Assembly (NCBI GenBank): GCA_039657365.1 | Contig: CM077584.1 | Span: 20,478,569-20,542,568, forward strand | DNA: 64,000 nt | Source of the DNA: Stephania yunnanensis | Lineage: Eukaryota > Streptophyta > Magnoliopsida > Ranunculales > Menispermaceae | Direction of reading: 5' to 3' | Shown here: positions 1 to 10,201 of the stretch, in pieces | How positions within the stretch are numbered: position 1 is the stretch's first letter | Layout of the letters: each line of letters starts with the position of its first letter | Made by a program: the position numbers and the translations under genes | The notes under the pieces: generated by a model | What the model was told of the DNA's origin: nothing | What the model saw: only the letters and a program-made list of their open reading frames with translations | Database searches by the model: none

Positions 1-145
1 AACATGAGATGCATTAATTAAAAGGGATTTGAATGGTTTGCAAAGCTCACCATCAATTGCACTTAATCGAGCACAATGGAAAAGTTTGATCTATGTAGCC
101 GACCCATTAATTTGGGACTGAGGCTATGTTGTTGTTGTTGTTGTT
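1..145 (+). mobile_element. RTE-clade LINE, 3' end
   Basis: The frame reading RDLNGLQSSPSIALNRAQW then IYVADP is the conserved C-terminal tail of plant RTE non-LTR retrotransposon polyproteins. It is followed by a (TTG)n terminal repeat at about 128-145, the usual 3' end of this clade. The element enters from outside the window and ends where LTR sequence begins. A second copy of the same tail lies at 60510-60881. Only about 40 codons are present, so nothing functional remains here. Confidence 0.75.
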
Positions 146-1140
146 TCTAATGATAGGTATATTTTTCAGTCCTCTGACTTGAGATTGCCAGAGACTTCAA
201 CATTAGGAACATAGTGATTTGACACTATCAAACGTTGTCTTTAACCAGACGATTATAAAGGTTGTGATTGGTTACTATGTAAGCAATGTGATGAAGTTAT
301 GTAATCGAGATAGAATTTGTCCCTCTCATATAAAGAGAGATATCTAGTGGATCCCTCGATGTGTTAGACTGTTAAAAGTCCTAGTCTAAGTGAATTGATA
401 TTGATCAATGTCACTTGGATGTTTTCGATCTACCTAGAGATCGAGACTAGTACGATTGAACATGCTGGATGACAATTCCATGCCTTATGTTTGATCAAAA
501 GGATATCGTGTGACAAAAGGATGTTATATACACTATTGATTAGGTTGTATCGATTTGATATTCGTACGACTTGGGTAGTCATAATGTCTTGCTAGAGGCT
601 GCTTATGACTTGTATACCAAAATGTGTTTTGGTATACTGCCAACGTTGTATGAGCCTATTGGGTCACACACTAAGAATGGTTTTGCGAGATTTTAAGATG
701 GTTCAGAAAAATGAATTTTATATGATAAAATTCATGACGGAAACGTCATTGTGGTGTATTACACTTATACTTCTTTAAGTAGGGGTATATGTCTAATTTA
801 CTTAACCGTCTATATACAAGGGTTGTATAAATAAACTCTTTAAGTTAGAACACATGGACAAAATAAAAAGGCCGAAACTCTATTTTCGTTTTAGAAACGA
901 CTTAGGGTTTTTTGGTATGCTCTGGATTGTTTTGGAGAGAAACAAAAAGGTTTGGTGTTCTCTCGAAGCTAGCACTTCAAATCTCGGTCGCCGTTCGTGT
1001 GTGGACTGCTAATAGAGGGCGTTCGTCGTTGGCAGCGCCTTAGAGATCGATCAACCTTCAGAAAGGTATATTGCGACTGTTGGGGTTTTTGTCAAAATTG
1101 TTTTGTAATCTCCGCTGTGTATGAACCCCAAAACCCAACA
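143..1140 (+). repeat. 5'-truncated LTR of copia element 1
   Basis: This segment matches the reverse complement of the complete 1386-bp solo LTR at 56088-57473 from about position 143 to the terminal CCCAAAACCCAACA at 1140. About the first 330 bp of the LTR are missing and the LINE tail lies in their place. It is followed directly by a tRNA-iMet-type primer site, which fixes it as a 5' LTR on the plus strand. Related LTRs lie at about 32755-34083 and 45039-46407, both minus strand. Confidence 0.85.
826..833 (+). promoter_or_regulatory. TATA box of the copia LTR
   Basis: TATAAATA occurs inside the LTR, about 300 bp before its 3' end, in the position expected of an LTR core promoter. The same segment is present in the other LTR copies of this family. 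Activity is inferred only. Confidence 0.45.
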
Positions 1141-1141
1141 G

Positions 1142-1152
1142 TGGTATCAGAG
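1142..1152 (+). other. Primer-binding site (tRNA-iMet type)
   Basis: TGGTATCAGAG starts two bases after the LTR end. This sequence complements the 3' end of plant initiator methionine tRNA and is the standard minus-strand primer site of Ty1/copia elements. It fixes the LTR boundary at 1140 and the orientation of element 1. Confidence 0.85.
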
Positions 1153-2725
1153 ACTTCGAGTTTGATTCAATTAAACTCATTGCATGTTTTCTTCTGATAT
1201 ATACATGATATATGATTGAAAGCATGTTAATAGTTGATGTATATGTGATATACATAAGTTTTCTGAGAGATTTATTATCATGTTTTGTGTATATGATACA
1301 TATATTCGTGATTTAATTGAAATTAGTTTCGCACATGCTAGTAACCATGTTAGGTTAATTTGAATAATTTTAATGAATTGAATTTCATGTTCTATGATCC
1401 ATGACACCATTAGGTTCGATTGGGATAGTAGTCCATGATTCAATTACATGTTTGTGATTATTTGGATGAAGACCGAAATTGCAAATAATTAATTTTCGAA
1501 ATTATTTATTTATAAATAATTAATTTTCGAAATTATTTATTTATCTTGTTATATCTATTTTGTTATGAAGTTTCTATTTGATAAAGATAGATAACAAATT
1601 AGAATAAGAGATAAATATCAAGAATCTTGTTATTGGTGATATACTAGGATTCAAATATCTTAAATCCAAAATAAATAATTAATTTTCGAAATTATTTATT
1701 TATCTTGTTATATCTATTTTGTTATGAAGTTTCTATTTGATAAAGATAGATAACAAATTAGATTATGAGATATAAGCAAAATTGGTTTCGTTATTCCTAT
1801 TGGATAGGAGATAAATATGGAGAAGTTTGTTATTGGTGATATGCTAGGATTCAAATATCTAAAGTCCTAATTGGATTAAGATAAAATGATTAGTTAGATG
1901 TGGGTCCGGGTTAATTAAAAATGTTTTAATTGACTTAATTTTGGATAAATTAAAGGGTAAATTTATTATAGTAAAATCAGCGAAAAGTATGATTTTCTAT
2001 AGCGAATTTCAATTTTCGGAATTGAGATTCGTCTTCTAAAAAAAAAAAAAAAAAAAGAGGGCGCGCCTTACTCAGATTTTTGATCATTGACCGGTCAATG
2101 GAACCACCGCCCACTCATTGACCGGTCAATGGGCCGTCTAACTAATCCTAGCGCACGGAAATTCTTTTATTAGTGAACAATATAAAAATCTCCAAATTGT
2201 TTAGTGATTTAACAAATCAATAAAATATATGATATTTCATTGTTTATATAAAATCACTAAAACCGAATAAAATCCCTCTATTAAATTTTGAGTCTCACGC
2301 CATCCATTTTAAACACTTGTCAAGGTCTCGATCACACTAATACAGTTTCGGCCATAGCTAGGTGTATTGTGTTATCTTGGTAAGACAAGTTGGGTAAGAG
2401 TTACCTAAATGTTTAAAATGGTTCGACTTAATAAAGCCATCAAAATAGTTTTGAGCTTTAGGCAAATTATGAGATAAAAACATGCTAAGACATAAGATGT
2501 CCCATATCTCATAAAAGGATCTAAAAATTACATAAGATGCAATTGGTAACTATTACCTACCTAAATAATCTAGTTATGTGTTTCATGCCATAACTGTCAT
2601 AGAATTAGGTGAAATATGGATTTTAGTCCCCTAAATAAACAGTGTGTTTTAGGAGGGTTGTTAATTTAGTGGGAGTCTATTCCTCTATGCTTAAATAAAC
2701 TTTGCATAATCTTTATTGTAGATCA
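1153..2725 (+). other. Untranslated leader of copia element 1
   Basis: AT-rich leader between the primer site and gag with no supported ORF. It contains a tandem duplication of about 157 bp (1517-1673 and 1674-1830), an A-run at 2038-2056, and a pair of ATTGACCGGTCAATG palindromes near 2085 and 2117. Parts of it recur, inverted, at about 31990-32755, where another copy of the family keeps its LTR and leader. Confidence 0.6.
1517..1830 (+). repeat. Tandem duplication in the copia leader
   Basis: Two adjacent diverged copies begin with AATAATTAATTTTCGAAATT and continue with the same order of motifs, through a GATAAAGATAGATAACAAAT block to an AGGATTCAAATATCT block. The second copy carries an extra short insert near 1775-1800. 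Confidence 0.75.
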
Positions 2726-3628
2726 ATGGCCTCTTCAAGTAACAATAATCCCCTGTCACTGCGATCCATCCTTGAGAAGGATAAGCTATCTGGGACTAAC
2801 TTTCTTGATTGGTTCAGAAACTTGAGAATTGTTCTTAAGCATGAACGCAAGTTGTATGTCCTGGATGCTACAATCCCTGAGGAACCACCAGCCAATGCTA
2901 TGAAAGCTGTGAAGGATACGCATAATAAGCATATCAACGATTCTACTGATGTTGCATGTATTATGCTGGCAACTATGGTTCCTGAACTTCAGAAGGCCAT
3001 GGAACTAATGGAAGCCTATGACATGGCTATAACGCTGAAGGAAATGCTTCAACAACAAGCTAGGCAAGAAAGGTTCGAGACAGTCAAAAACCTAGATTCT
3101 TGCAAGATGACTGAGGGTGCGTCAGTTAGTCCTCATGTTCTGAAGATGAGGGCCTATGTTGACCAACTTGATAGACTCGGATTTCCCATAAGCCAAGAGT
3201 TGGCTACGGATTTGATCCTAAATTCATTACCGGAGAGTTACTCACAATTTGTGATGAACTACAATATGAATAATATGGAGAAATCAATATCAGAGTTGCA
3301 TTTAATGGACAAAACTACTAAACAAAATATCAAGAAACCCTCTAGTAATGTGTTGATGGTCCAAAAGGGAAAGGGAATGAAAAAGAAAGGCAAAGGCAAG
3401 GCTAAAGTTGCCAAGGCTACTACCGCACCTGTCATAAAGCCTGTAGAACAAGTCAAGCCCCAGCATGTTCCTGCTTCAAAACACCCAAAAGAAAAGGATG
3501 GAAATTTTCATTTCTGCCATGCACCTGGACATTGGTTCAGAAATTGCAAACTCTATTTGGAATATCTAAGGAAGAAAAAGGGTAGTGCAACTACCACTAC
3601 AGGTATTTATGTTATTGAGATTAATTAA
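2726..3628 (+). pseudogene. Ty1/copia gag (capsid protein)
   Basis: About 300 codons starting MASSSNN at the first good ATG. The N-terminal part (LEKDKLSGTNFLDWFRNLR) is the copia gag (UBN2-type) domain, which forms the virus-like particle capsid. A Lys-rich segment at about residues 215-240 leads to a zinc knuckle reading FHFCHAPGHWFRNC, which has lost the first Cys of the usual CX2CX4HX4C RNA-binding motif. The ORF ends in TAA, after which the same frame continues into protease. In an active element gag and pol would be one ORF, so this stop is probably a decay mutation. Confidence 0.85.
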
Positions 3629-6382
3629 TCTACTAGTGATTCCTGGGTATTAGATACCGGATGTGGATCTTACATTTGTATAAATGTGCAGGGACTCACC
3701 AGAAGTAGAAAGTTGAATAAAGGAGAAGTCATCCTCCGCGTAGGGAATGGAGCAAGAGTTGCTGCCCTGGCTTTTTGATCATATGACTTAGTTTTATCTA
3801 GTGGACTTATTTTAACTTTAAATAATTGTTATTTTGTGCCTGCCTTGAGTAGAAACATCATTTCTGTTTCATGTTTTGATATGGATGGTTTTGATTTTAT
3901 TATTGCAAATAATAGATGTTCCATTTCTCGTAAAGGCACATTTTATGCAAATGCTGATTTGTATGATGGTCTTTATATTCTAAGCATGAAAAAGTCCACT
4001 GATACTCCAGTCTTTAACATAAATACAAAGAGACTCAAGTCAAATGATTTGAATCAAACCTATCTTCGGCATTGTCGTCTCGGGCAGATAAATGAAAAAC
4101 GCATAACGAAGCTCCATTTAGATGGACTTCTAGATTCATTTGATTTAGAAACATATGAAACGTGCGTATCTTGTTTACTGGGCAAGATGACTAAAAGTCC
4201 CTTTACTGGACACGGTGAAAGGGCAAGTGATTTATTGGGTCTAATACATACCGATGTATGCGATCCTATAAACACAATGGTTAGAGGAGGTTATCGGTAC
4301 TTCATTACATTTCGATGATTTCGTGAGATATGGTTATGTATATCTAATGAAACATAAACCTGAATCATTTGAGATGTTTCGAACGTTTCAAAATGAAGTG
4401 CATAATCAACTTGGTAAAACTATCAAAACACTTCGGTCAGATTGAGGTGGTGAATATTTGAGCCAAGAATTTGATGATCATCTTAGAAATTGTGGGATTG
4501 TCTCCCAATTGACTCCACCAACAACTCCACAGTGGAATGGAGTTTATGAAAGGAGAAATCAAACCTTATTAGATATGGTTCAATCTATGATGAGTCATGC
4601 AGATCTTCCATTATCCTTTTGGGGTTATGCATTCTTTCACTCTAAATCGAGTTCCTTCTTAAGCGGTTAAAAAAACACCATATGAGATATGGTACGGGAA
4701 GAGACCTAGTTTGTCTTTCCTTAAGATTTGGGGTTGTGAGGCTTACGTAAAACGACAAGTCTCAGAAAAACTAGCACCTAAATCTGACGAGTGTTTATTT
4801 GTGGGGTATCCTAAGGAAACAAAAGGATATTACTTTTATAATCACGCTGAGAACAAAGTGTTTGTTGCTCGGTATGGTACCTTTATGGAAAGACAATTTA
4901 TTTCAAAAGACACTACTGGGAGAGAAATAAATCTTGAAGAAGTTCAAGAATCACAGATGAATCCTGAACCGCTATTGGAAGTTCAACAACGTTCTGAACC
5001 AGTTGAACCTCCGCAAGTGACACAAGGCCCACGTAAATCTGGTAGGGTAAGACATGAGCCAGAGAGATTCAGATTTCTCATTACGATAGTCGTGATGTGT
5101 TGCTTATGGATCAAAATGAGCCCACCACTTATCAAGAGGCTATGTCTGGACCGGACTCGGATAAATGGCTAAGTGCCATGAACTCGAGATGCAATCCATG
5201 TATGATAACCAAGTTTGGAACTTGGTTGATTTACTGAATGTGGTAAGACCATTGGATGTAAATGGGTTTACAAGAAGAAAACCGACATGGATGGCAATGT
5301 GCATACTTTTAAAGCAAGACTTGTAGCAAAAGGTTTCAGTGGACTCAAGGTGTTGATTATGATGAAACTTTTTGCCAAGTAGCCATGCTTAAATCCATAA
5401 GAATTTTAATTGTCATTGCTTTGCATATTATGACTATGAGATATGGCAAATGGATGTAAAAACAAAGCATTTCTTAATGGAAAGTGCTTGAGGACGCGTA
5501 TATGACACAACTGAAGGTTTTGTACATCCCGAGAATTCTAGGAAAGTATGCAAGCTTCAAAGATCCATTTATGGATTAAAGCAAGCTTTTCGGAGTTGGA
5601 ATCTTCGTTTTGATGAAGCAATCAAGGATTTTGGTTTTATTAAGAACGAAGATGAGCCTTGTGTATACAAGAAGGTAAGTGGGAGTGTAGTTGTTTTTAA
5701 GTATTGTATGTTGATGATATATTACTCATTGGAAATGACATCCCAACATTGCAGAGTGTCAAGTCTTGGTTAGGGAAGTGTTTCTCAATGAAAGACTTAG
5801 GAGATGCAGCCTATATCCTAGGGATAAGGATCTATAGGGATGGATCTAAGGGGCTAATCGGTCTAAGTCAGAGTGCTTACATGGACAAGGTGCTGAATAG
5901 GTTCAGTTTGCAAGACTCTAAAAGAGGATTGTTGCCAATGTCTCATGGAATAAGTCTCAGCAAGAATCGATGTCCTAGGACAAATGATGAGCGAGATCGT
6001 ATGAATAAGATTTCATATGCATCAGCTATTGGATCTATCATGTATGCCATGCTATGCACTCGACCTGATGTATCATATGCTTCGAGCACTACAAGCAGAT
6101 ATCTGTCAGATCCTAGTGAGAGTCACTGGATAGCAGTAAAGAACATCCTTAAATACTTAAAAAGGACTAAGGAAGTGTTCTTGGTCTATGGAGGTTTTGA
6201 AAATGATCTAGTTGTAAATGGTTACACAGATGAAAGTTTTCAAACTGATATAGATGATTTTAGATCGCAGTCTGGATATGTGTTTACTTTGAATGGGGGT
6301 GCAGTAAGCTAGAAAAGTTCGAAGCAAGAGATTGTGGCAGATTCTACAACTGAAGCTGAGTATATTGCGGCGTCCGATAGTT
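3629..6382 (+). pseudogene. Ty1/copia pol remnant (PR-INT-RT-RH)
   Basis: Domain order is protease, integrase, RT, RNase H, as in Ty1/copia. Protease keeps its active-site Asp in SWVLDTGCGSY (about 3641-3673), with a TGA at 3776 in the same frame. GAG-pre-integrase and the integrase start (HTDVCDP) run to 4318, then a frameshift occurs. DDFVRYGYVY and, after a TGA at about 4442, PPTTPQWNGVYERRNQTLLD follow. A deletion and stop lie near 4670. IWGCEAYVK marks the integrase C-terminal part. RT is heavily frameshifted at 5170-5700, but the catalytic MYVDDILLIGND is kept at about 5704. RNase H reaches ADSTTEAEYIAASDS and stops abruptly at about 6382, where minus-strand LINE sequence begins. The 3' LTR is missing. 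Confidence 0.85.
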
Positions 6383-6411
6383 CCTCAAAATGTCTTTATA
6401 CTCGTTTCTAC

Positions 6412-6751
6412 TGTGATGGCCCCAACTACAAATAAGGGCACCACTCACTTCTACCTTTTTTTCTTTCATTTTATGCAATAAATTGAACTAGCTACACTTA
6501 CCCCACGAGCTGCTACCTCGGCCCCACGTCGACACGCGACTCGATGCGCATTCCCACTCGTCTCGGTATCTGCATACCTGACTTAGTAGTCTACACAAAT
6601 ACATTATACTAGGCATACAACACATAAATATAACATTTACCTCGGCCACCATGCCTCGGTAGTGACACGTATCGCGCTGCGGGTCCCACGTCACGGGTCA
6701 TTTTGTCCTGATTAACGAATTAAACGTGTATTAATTATTTGGGTCGTGACA
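6412..6751 (-). mobile_element. Solo LTR, gypsy-type, 340 bp
   Basis: It begins TGTGATGGCCCCAA and ends GGGTCGTGACA, the inverted form of plant gypsy LTR ends that start TGTAACGACCC. It is flanked by a perfect 5-bp target duplication, TCTAC (6407-6411 and 6752-6756). No internal region is present, as expected after LTR-LTR recombination. The termini resemble those of the element at 50600-55644, but the LTR is much shorter and is probably a different family. It sits inside the LINE RT fragment. Confidence 0.75.
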
Positions 6752-7027
6752 TCTACTCCATCATACATATCCTTAATAATGTTTATGTATCTAGCATGCA
6801 CTTCATTTCTTTCTAGAACCCACCAAAGAACATCTCTAAGTACCATATCATATGGATTTTCTAAAACTACAAATATCATATGAAGATCTTTTTTCTTTTA
6901 TTTATATATATTTTTCCAACAATCTTCTTACAAGAAAAAGTGCCTTCATAGTTGACCTCTCATGCATGAAGCAAAATTGATTCTCTAATATTGTTGTTTT
7001 CTCTTCTTAGCCTATTGCCAATTATCC

Positions 7028-8026
7028 TACTACAAAAAAATACAAGAATAACGACGGATCTGGTATGATCCGTCGCTATTTTGAAATAGCAACGAGAAAC
7101 CTTGTCGCTAATTTCTTCGTCGCTATTTCGAAATAGCGACGAGTGTCAGAAATAGCAACGAATTAGCAATGGGACCTCGCCTCTGGATCCCGTCGCTATT
7201 TTCTAACCGATTGACAAAAAACTGATTTTAAAATCAGTATTATTTTTTAAAATAAAAACAGTATTAATTTTAAAATAAAAATAATAATTTTTCAAAAATA
7301 AAACAAAACAACAACAAATCCTACAAAATATACCAAAAACAACAACAAACCTAACAAATAAAGCAAATTGATTTAACAATAACAACAACTACAATAAAGA
7401 AAAACTAAAAAACTAAAACCCTAAAAAATAAAAACAAATATGAAATTTACAAAATAATAAAAATAAAAATCTAACATCTAGCTTCGGCGTCGACCGGAGG
7501 TGGTGGATCTACAATATGGCGATGAGGGAGAACAAGGGGAGGCACCGGCGAGAAGATTGGCGAGACGGGGCGGCTGGAGAGGGCATTTGGAGAGACAGAG
7601 CGGTAGAGAGAGACGGTGGCTAGAGAGACGGGCGGTAGAAAGAGACGGCGGCTAGAGAGAGGAGCGGTGGAGAGAGACGGAAGCTGGAGAGAGGGTGGTG
7701 AGGGCGGGGGAGAGAAGCTATGGAGAAAGGGTAGAGAAAGGGACGGTGGAGAGGAGGAGAGAGGTGAGAGGTGAGAGGGGTTTATAAGTGGGAGGGATTA
7801 GGGTTTGTTTTTAGGTGAGGGAGAGAGAGTGTGTGTGGGCCTCACTACCACGTAGGCATAAAATTTCCTATTGGCCGAGAATTTTCTCGTCCAACATTTT
7901 ACGACGGGGCCGTCGCTAACCCTGTCGCAATAACAGTCAATGGGTCAAAGATGGGTCCGGTCACTAATCCATAGCTAAATAGCGACATGGAATAGCCCGT
8001 CGCTATTTGGATCATTTCTTGTAGTG
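7028..8026. mobile_element. Non-autonomous CACTA (En/Spm-like) element
   Basis: The ends are TACTACAAAAAAAT (mutated from CACTACAA) and, inverted, CACTACAAGAAATGATC at 8010-8026. Both ends carry repeated subterminal CGTCGCTATT/AATAGCGACG motifs, the kind bound by CACTA transposases. Flanking triplets tcc/tca fit a 3-bp target duplication with one change. The interior has an A-rich stretch (7205-7450) and a purine-rich stretch with many GAGAGA runs (7540-7830), and no transposase, so it would need an enzyme in trans. Confidence 0.75.
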
Positions 8027-8110
8027 TCATCTCCCAAAGTTTCATAGTATGACACAAAATTTTGATAATATACATGACAAAATTTTAGTAATGAGGTACA
8101 GTAAAAAAAA

Positions 8111-8554
8111 ACATTATGATATGGAAAATGATATGTATATATATGAGATATTCCACAATAGTGCTCAAATATATACCATGCCATGGAACCCTTTCAAAAT
8201 ATGTTGTGCATTTATGACACTTCGATTAATGTATTGGATTAGAATCCAATGGTTGTAAATAGTATATCTATGACATGGTCATATATTTGATTCCTATGGT
8301 AGTAGTACCTTATATGTATATATCTTGATATATACTAAGAATTAATAAAATGATTTATTCATCATAAAAGTTATGAAAGAGACTAATTTACCTCCATAAA
8401 CGACTTCATTTATGATAGTGTTGTGGATAAAAGTGATATTTTACTATTGCCATTGACTAATTTGACTATGGTTAAAATTGGAAATAAAACATGTATTGCT
8501 TCCTTCATTTCCTAATGCGATAGAAAATGTTAGAATGACACTCCAAGTGATACT
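8111..8554. other. AT-rich spacer, nothing recognised
   Basis: No ORF, terminal repeat or known family was recognised in this stretch. The short ORFs present have no coding character. It may hold more of the decayed LINE 5' part. Confidence 0.4.
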
Positions 8555-8838
8555 TCTGTGATGTGGCGTGCAGACCCCACGTAAAATGAGTGTGCGCAAA
8601 ATAGTTTTTGGTATATAACTCGCTTGGCGTGTATTTCGAAACGCGCACGACGACTCTTGTAGATACGGGCCTGCTCGTCATGTCTCGGAGGTGTCACTTG
8701 AGGTGTCATTTTGGTTGTCATCTAGCATTTTTTTGGTTGTGGCGCTTCGAGATACACACCATATGTATTATGGACAATGAACTATTTTGGCACACTCATT
8801 TTTACGTAAGGCTTGCATGCCACGTCATAGGGATGTAG
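8555..8838. mobile_element. Palindromic MITE-like element
   Basis: The left part (GATGTGGCGTGCAG then CCACGTAAAATGAGTGTGC) and the right part read in reverse (GACGTGGCATGCAAGCC then TTACGTAAAAATGAGTGTGC) align along most of the length, including inner blocks GGCGTGTATTTCGAAACGC and GGTGTGTATCTCGAAGCGC. The 284-bp segment can fold into one long imperfect hairpin. There is no coding capacity. The exact ends and target duplication are not resolved, so the superfamily is open. Confidence 0.6.
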
Positions 8839-9425
8839 GGTTGTCAATTTCTTCGGGTTTGGATGGATCCGAGTCCGGGCCGCCCTTGATATAAATAAGA
8901 TTTGCATTGTCCAGACTTAGCCCGGTTGTAAATTCGGACAAGTATGCTTTGCTCTGACCCGATATGTTTTTAATCCGAGTTGTCTAATTAAATGTTTGGA
9001 TTTGTTGAGTTTTTAAAAAACTATTTATGCTTAAAAGCTTTTTTAATTATTAAAATCATTGTAAATGTCCATATTTGTCGAGTATTCTTAATGTTGATCT
9101 CAAGCAATTTAGTTAAGTCTTAAAACTAAAATAGTATATTTTTTCTATACATAATTATGTAGTTTCCATATTTCTTTTGCTATTTTTGTGAATAATACAA
9201 GGTATGAAAGTATATTTTCAAAATAAAATAAGTATTTTTTGAAATCCGGTCTGGGTCCGTGCTTCGAGGGTCTTGTCCAGACTCGGCCCGAATTTTAGTT
9301 TGGACATCAAAGCTTTGCCCATACCTGACCCAAATTTAGAAAATCATTGTCCAAACTTTTTCTTCTTTTTTTTTTCAGGCCGGACAAAATCAGACTAGTG
9401 AGCCGGACAAAAAATTGACAAATGC
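8836..9425. mobile_element. Possible hAT-type MITE
   Basis: It begins TAGGGTTGTCAATTTCTTCG and ends with inverted AAAAAATTGACAAATGCA, giving a short imperfect terminal inverted repeat of hAT type (GGGTTGTCAA). Both subterminal parts carry related GTCCGG/CCGGAC and CAGACT(C/T)(A/G)GCCC motifs in opposite orientation. There is no ORF. No clear 8-bp target duplication was found, which limits confidence. Confidence 0.4.
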
Positions 9426-9817
9426 AGTGTGATTAAATTGACACATGGAGTGTGATTCGGGGTCTCATTCTAGCTAGCATATATTTTCCAATGTGTCATG
9501 TTTACTGAAACAAAAAAATATACTAAAAATATGTCGGAGGGATAGTTAGCAGTTTTAAAACATATCTTGGCAGTTGGCATGCACAATTCAACTATCCCAG
9601 ATACTCAAATTACACCATATAAAATGCTACATTGACAAAGTCCCACATTTCAGACTACACACCTAGGTGGCACCACTAGATGTGGTTAATGTGGGACCCA
9701 CAATTCAACTTCTGTGACTTTAGTGTCACAATATATGTTGCATTACCCATTGTAGAAAAGGCACGTGTTTGTAAACTGCATGGGTACGTACAAGTTGGTC
9801 AATGCGTCTTGATGAAG
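9426..9817. other. 3' flank of the carboxylesterase remnant
   Basis: This lies downstream of the carboxylesterase stop codon on the minus strand. It contains no ORF with coding character, and no polyadenylation signal can be assigned with confidence. Confidence 0.35.
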
Positions 9818-10162
9818 TTAATTGGCGATGGCTTCAAATCCAAGATCGGTCTGCTTAGCAGTGTTGGGATCCAAGTATACAGTGAGTTTGTTGAGATAAA
9901 AGCTATGGCCCACACCATTACTGAAAACCACACCATTACTGAAAAAGACCTGTATGTCCTTCCCAGATTTCTTCATCCCCTCACAAACTCCATCTCCCTG
10001 TCTTTAATCAAATCGTTCTCCGCTAATGCCACCATGTACGGCGGAAACTTCATCCCTGATAGCGGCGGCGCTGCCTCTCCAATCGGACACGTGATCGGAC
10101 GGTCCTTAGTGCTACCACGTGGCAGAACCATAGCTAAGAACTTGTCCACCACATCAAAAGAA
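9818..10162 (-). pseudogene. Carboxylesterase (CXE), C-terminal part
   Basis: Read on the minus strand: FDVVDKFLAMVLPRGSTKDR, then ITCPIGEAAPP, FPPYMVALAENDLIKDREME, and GHSFYLNKLTVYLDPNTAKQ, ending at TAA (9820-9818). This is the C-terminal third of a plant carboxylesterase of the GID1/CXE alpha/beta-hydrolase family, cytosolic enzymes that hydrolyse small esters. The acid residue (Asp in AENDLI) and the catalytic His (GHSF) are both visible. A 17-18 bp tandem duplication repeats FSNGV just before GHSF, and the frame shifts near FVRG. The rest of the gene lies at 25930-26609, separated by 15.8 kb of two MULEs. The plus-strand ORF covering this region is its antisense shadow. Confidence 0.85.
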
Positions 10163-10201
10163 GGCCGCTAAGGGCACCCCACCATTTAATGAAGGCACCC
10201 A
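10163..10201 (+). repeat. MULE1 left terminal inverted repeat
   Basis: The 39-bp arm GGCCGCTAAGGGCACCCCAC..AAGGCACCCA matches the reverse complement of 17799-17837. It lies directly against the carboxylesterase codons. Confidence 0.9.

Larger units (their letters stand above)
6383..8110 (-). pseudogene. RTE-clade LINE reverse-transcriptase fragment
   Basis: Read on the minus strand with two later insertions removed, the order is HTMKLWE (about 8050-8030), then IGNRLRREN, ENQFCFMHERSTMKALFLVR, the RT core DLHMIFVVLENPYD, DVLWWVLERNEVHARYINII and KDMYDGVETSIKT. This follows the RTE RT domain order. The catalytic region is diverged (ENPYD where EKAYD is usual), and stops and frame changes are present. 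The solo LTR 6412-6751 splits the codons after DGV, and the CACTA element 7028-8026 splits KLWE from IGNRL. The 5' end of the fragment beyond about 8110 is not recognisable. Confidence 0.7.

Noticed and set aside
1058..1443. Minus-strand ORFs of 65 and 88 codons
   Set aside because: They overlap the copia LTR end, primer site and leader on the other strand and show no motifs.
9680..10171. 163-codon plus-strand ORF
   Set aside because: It lies antisense to the carboxylesterase C-terminal part, which has clear motifs on the minus strand; the plus-strand translation has none.
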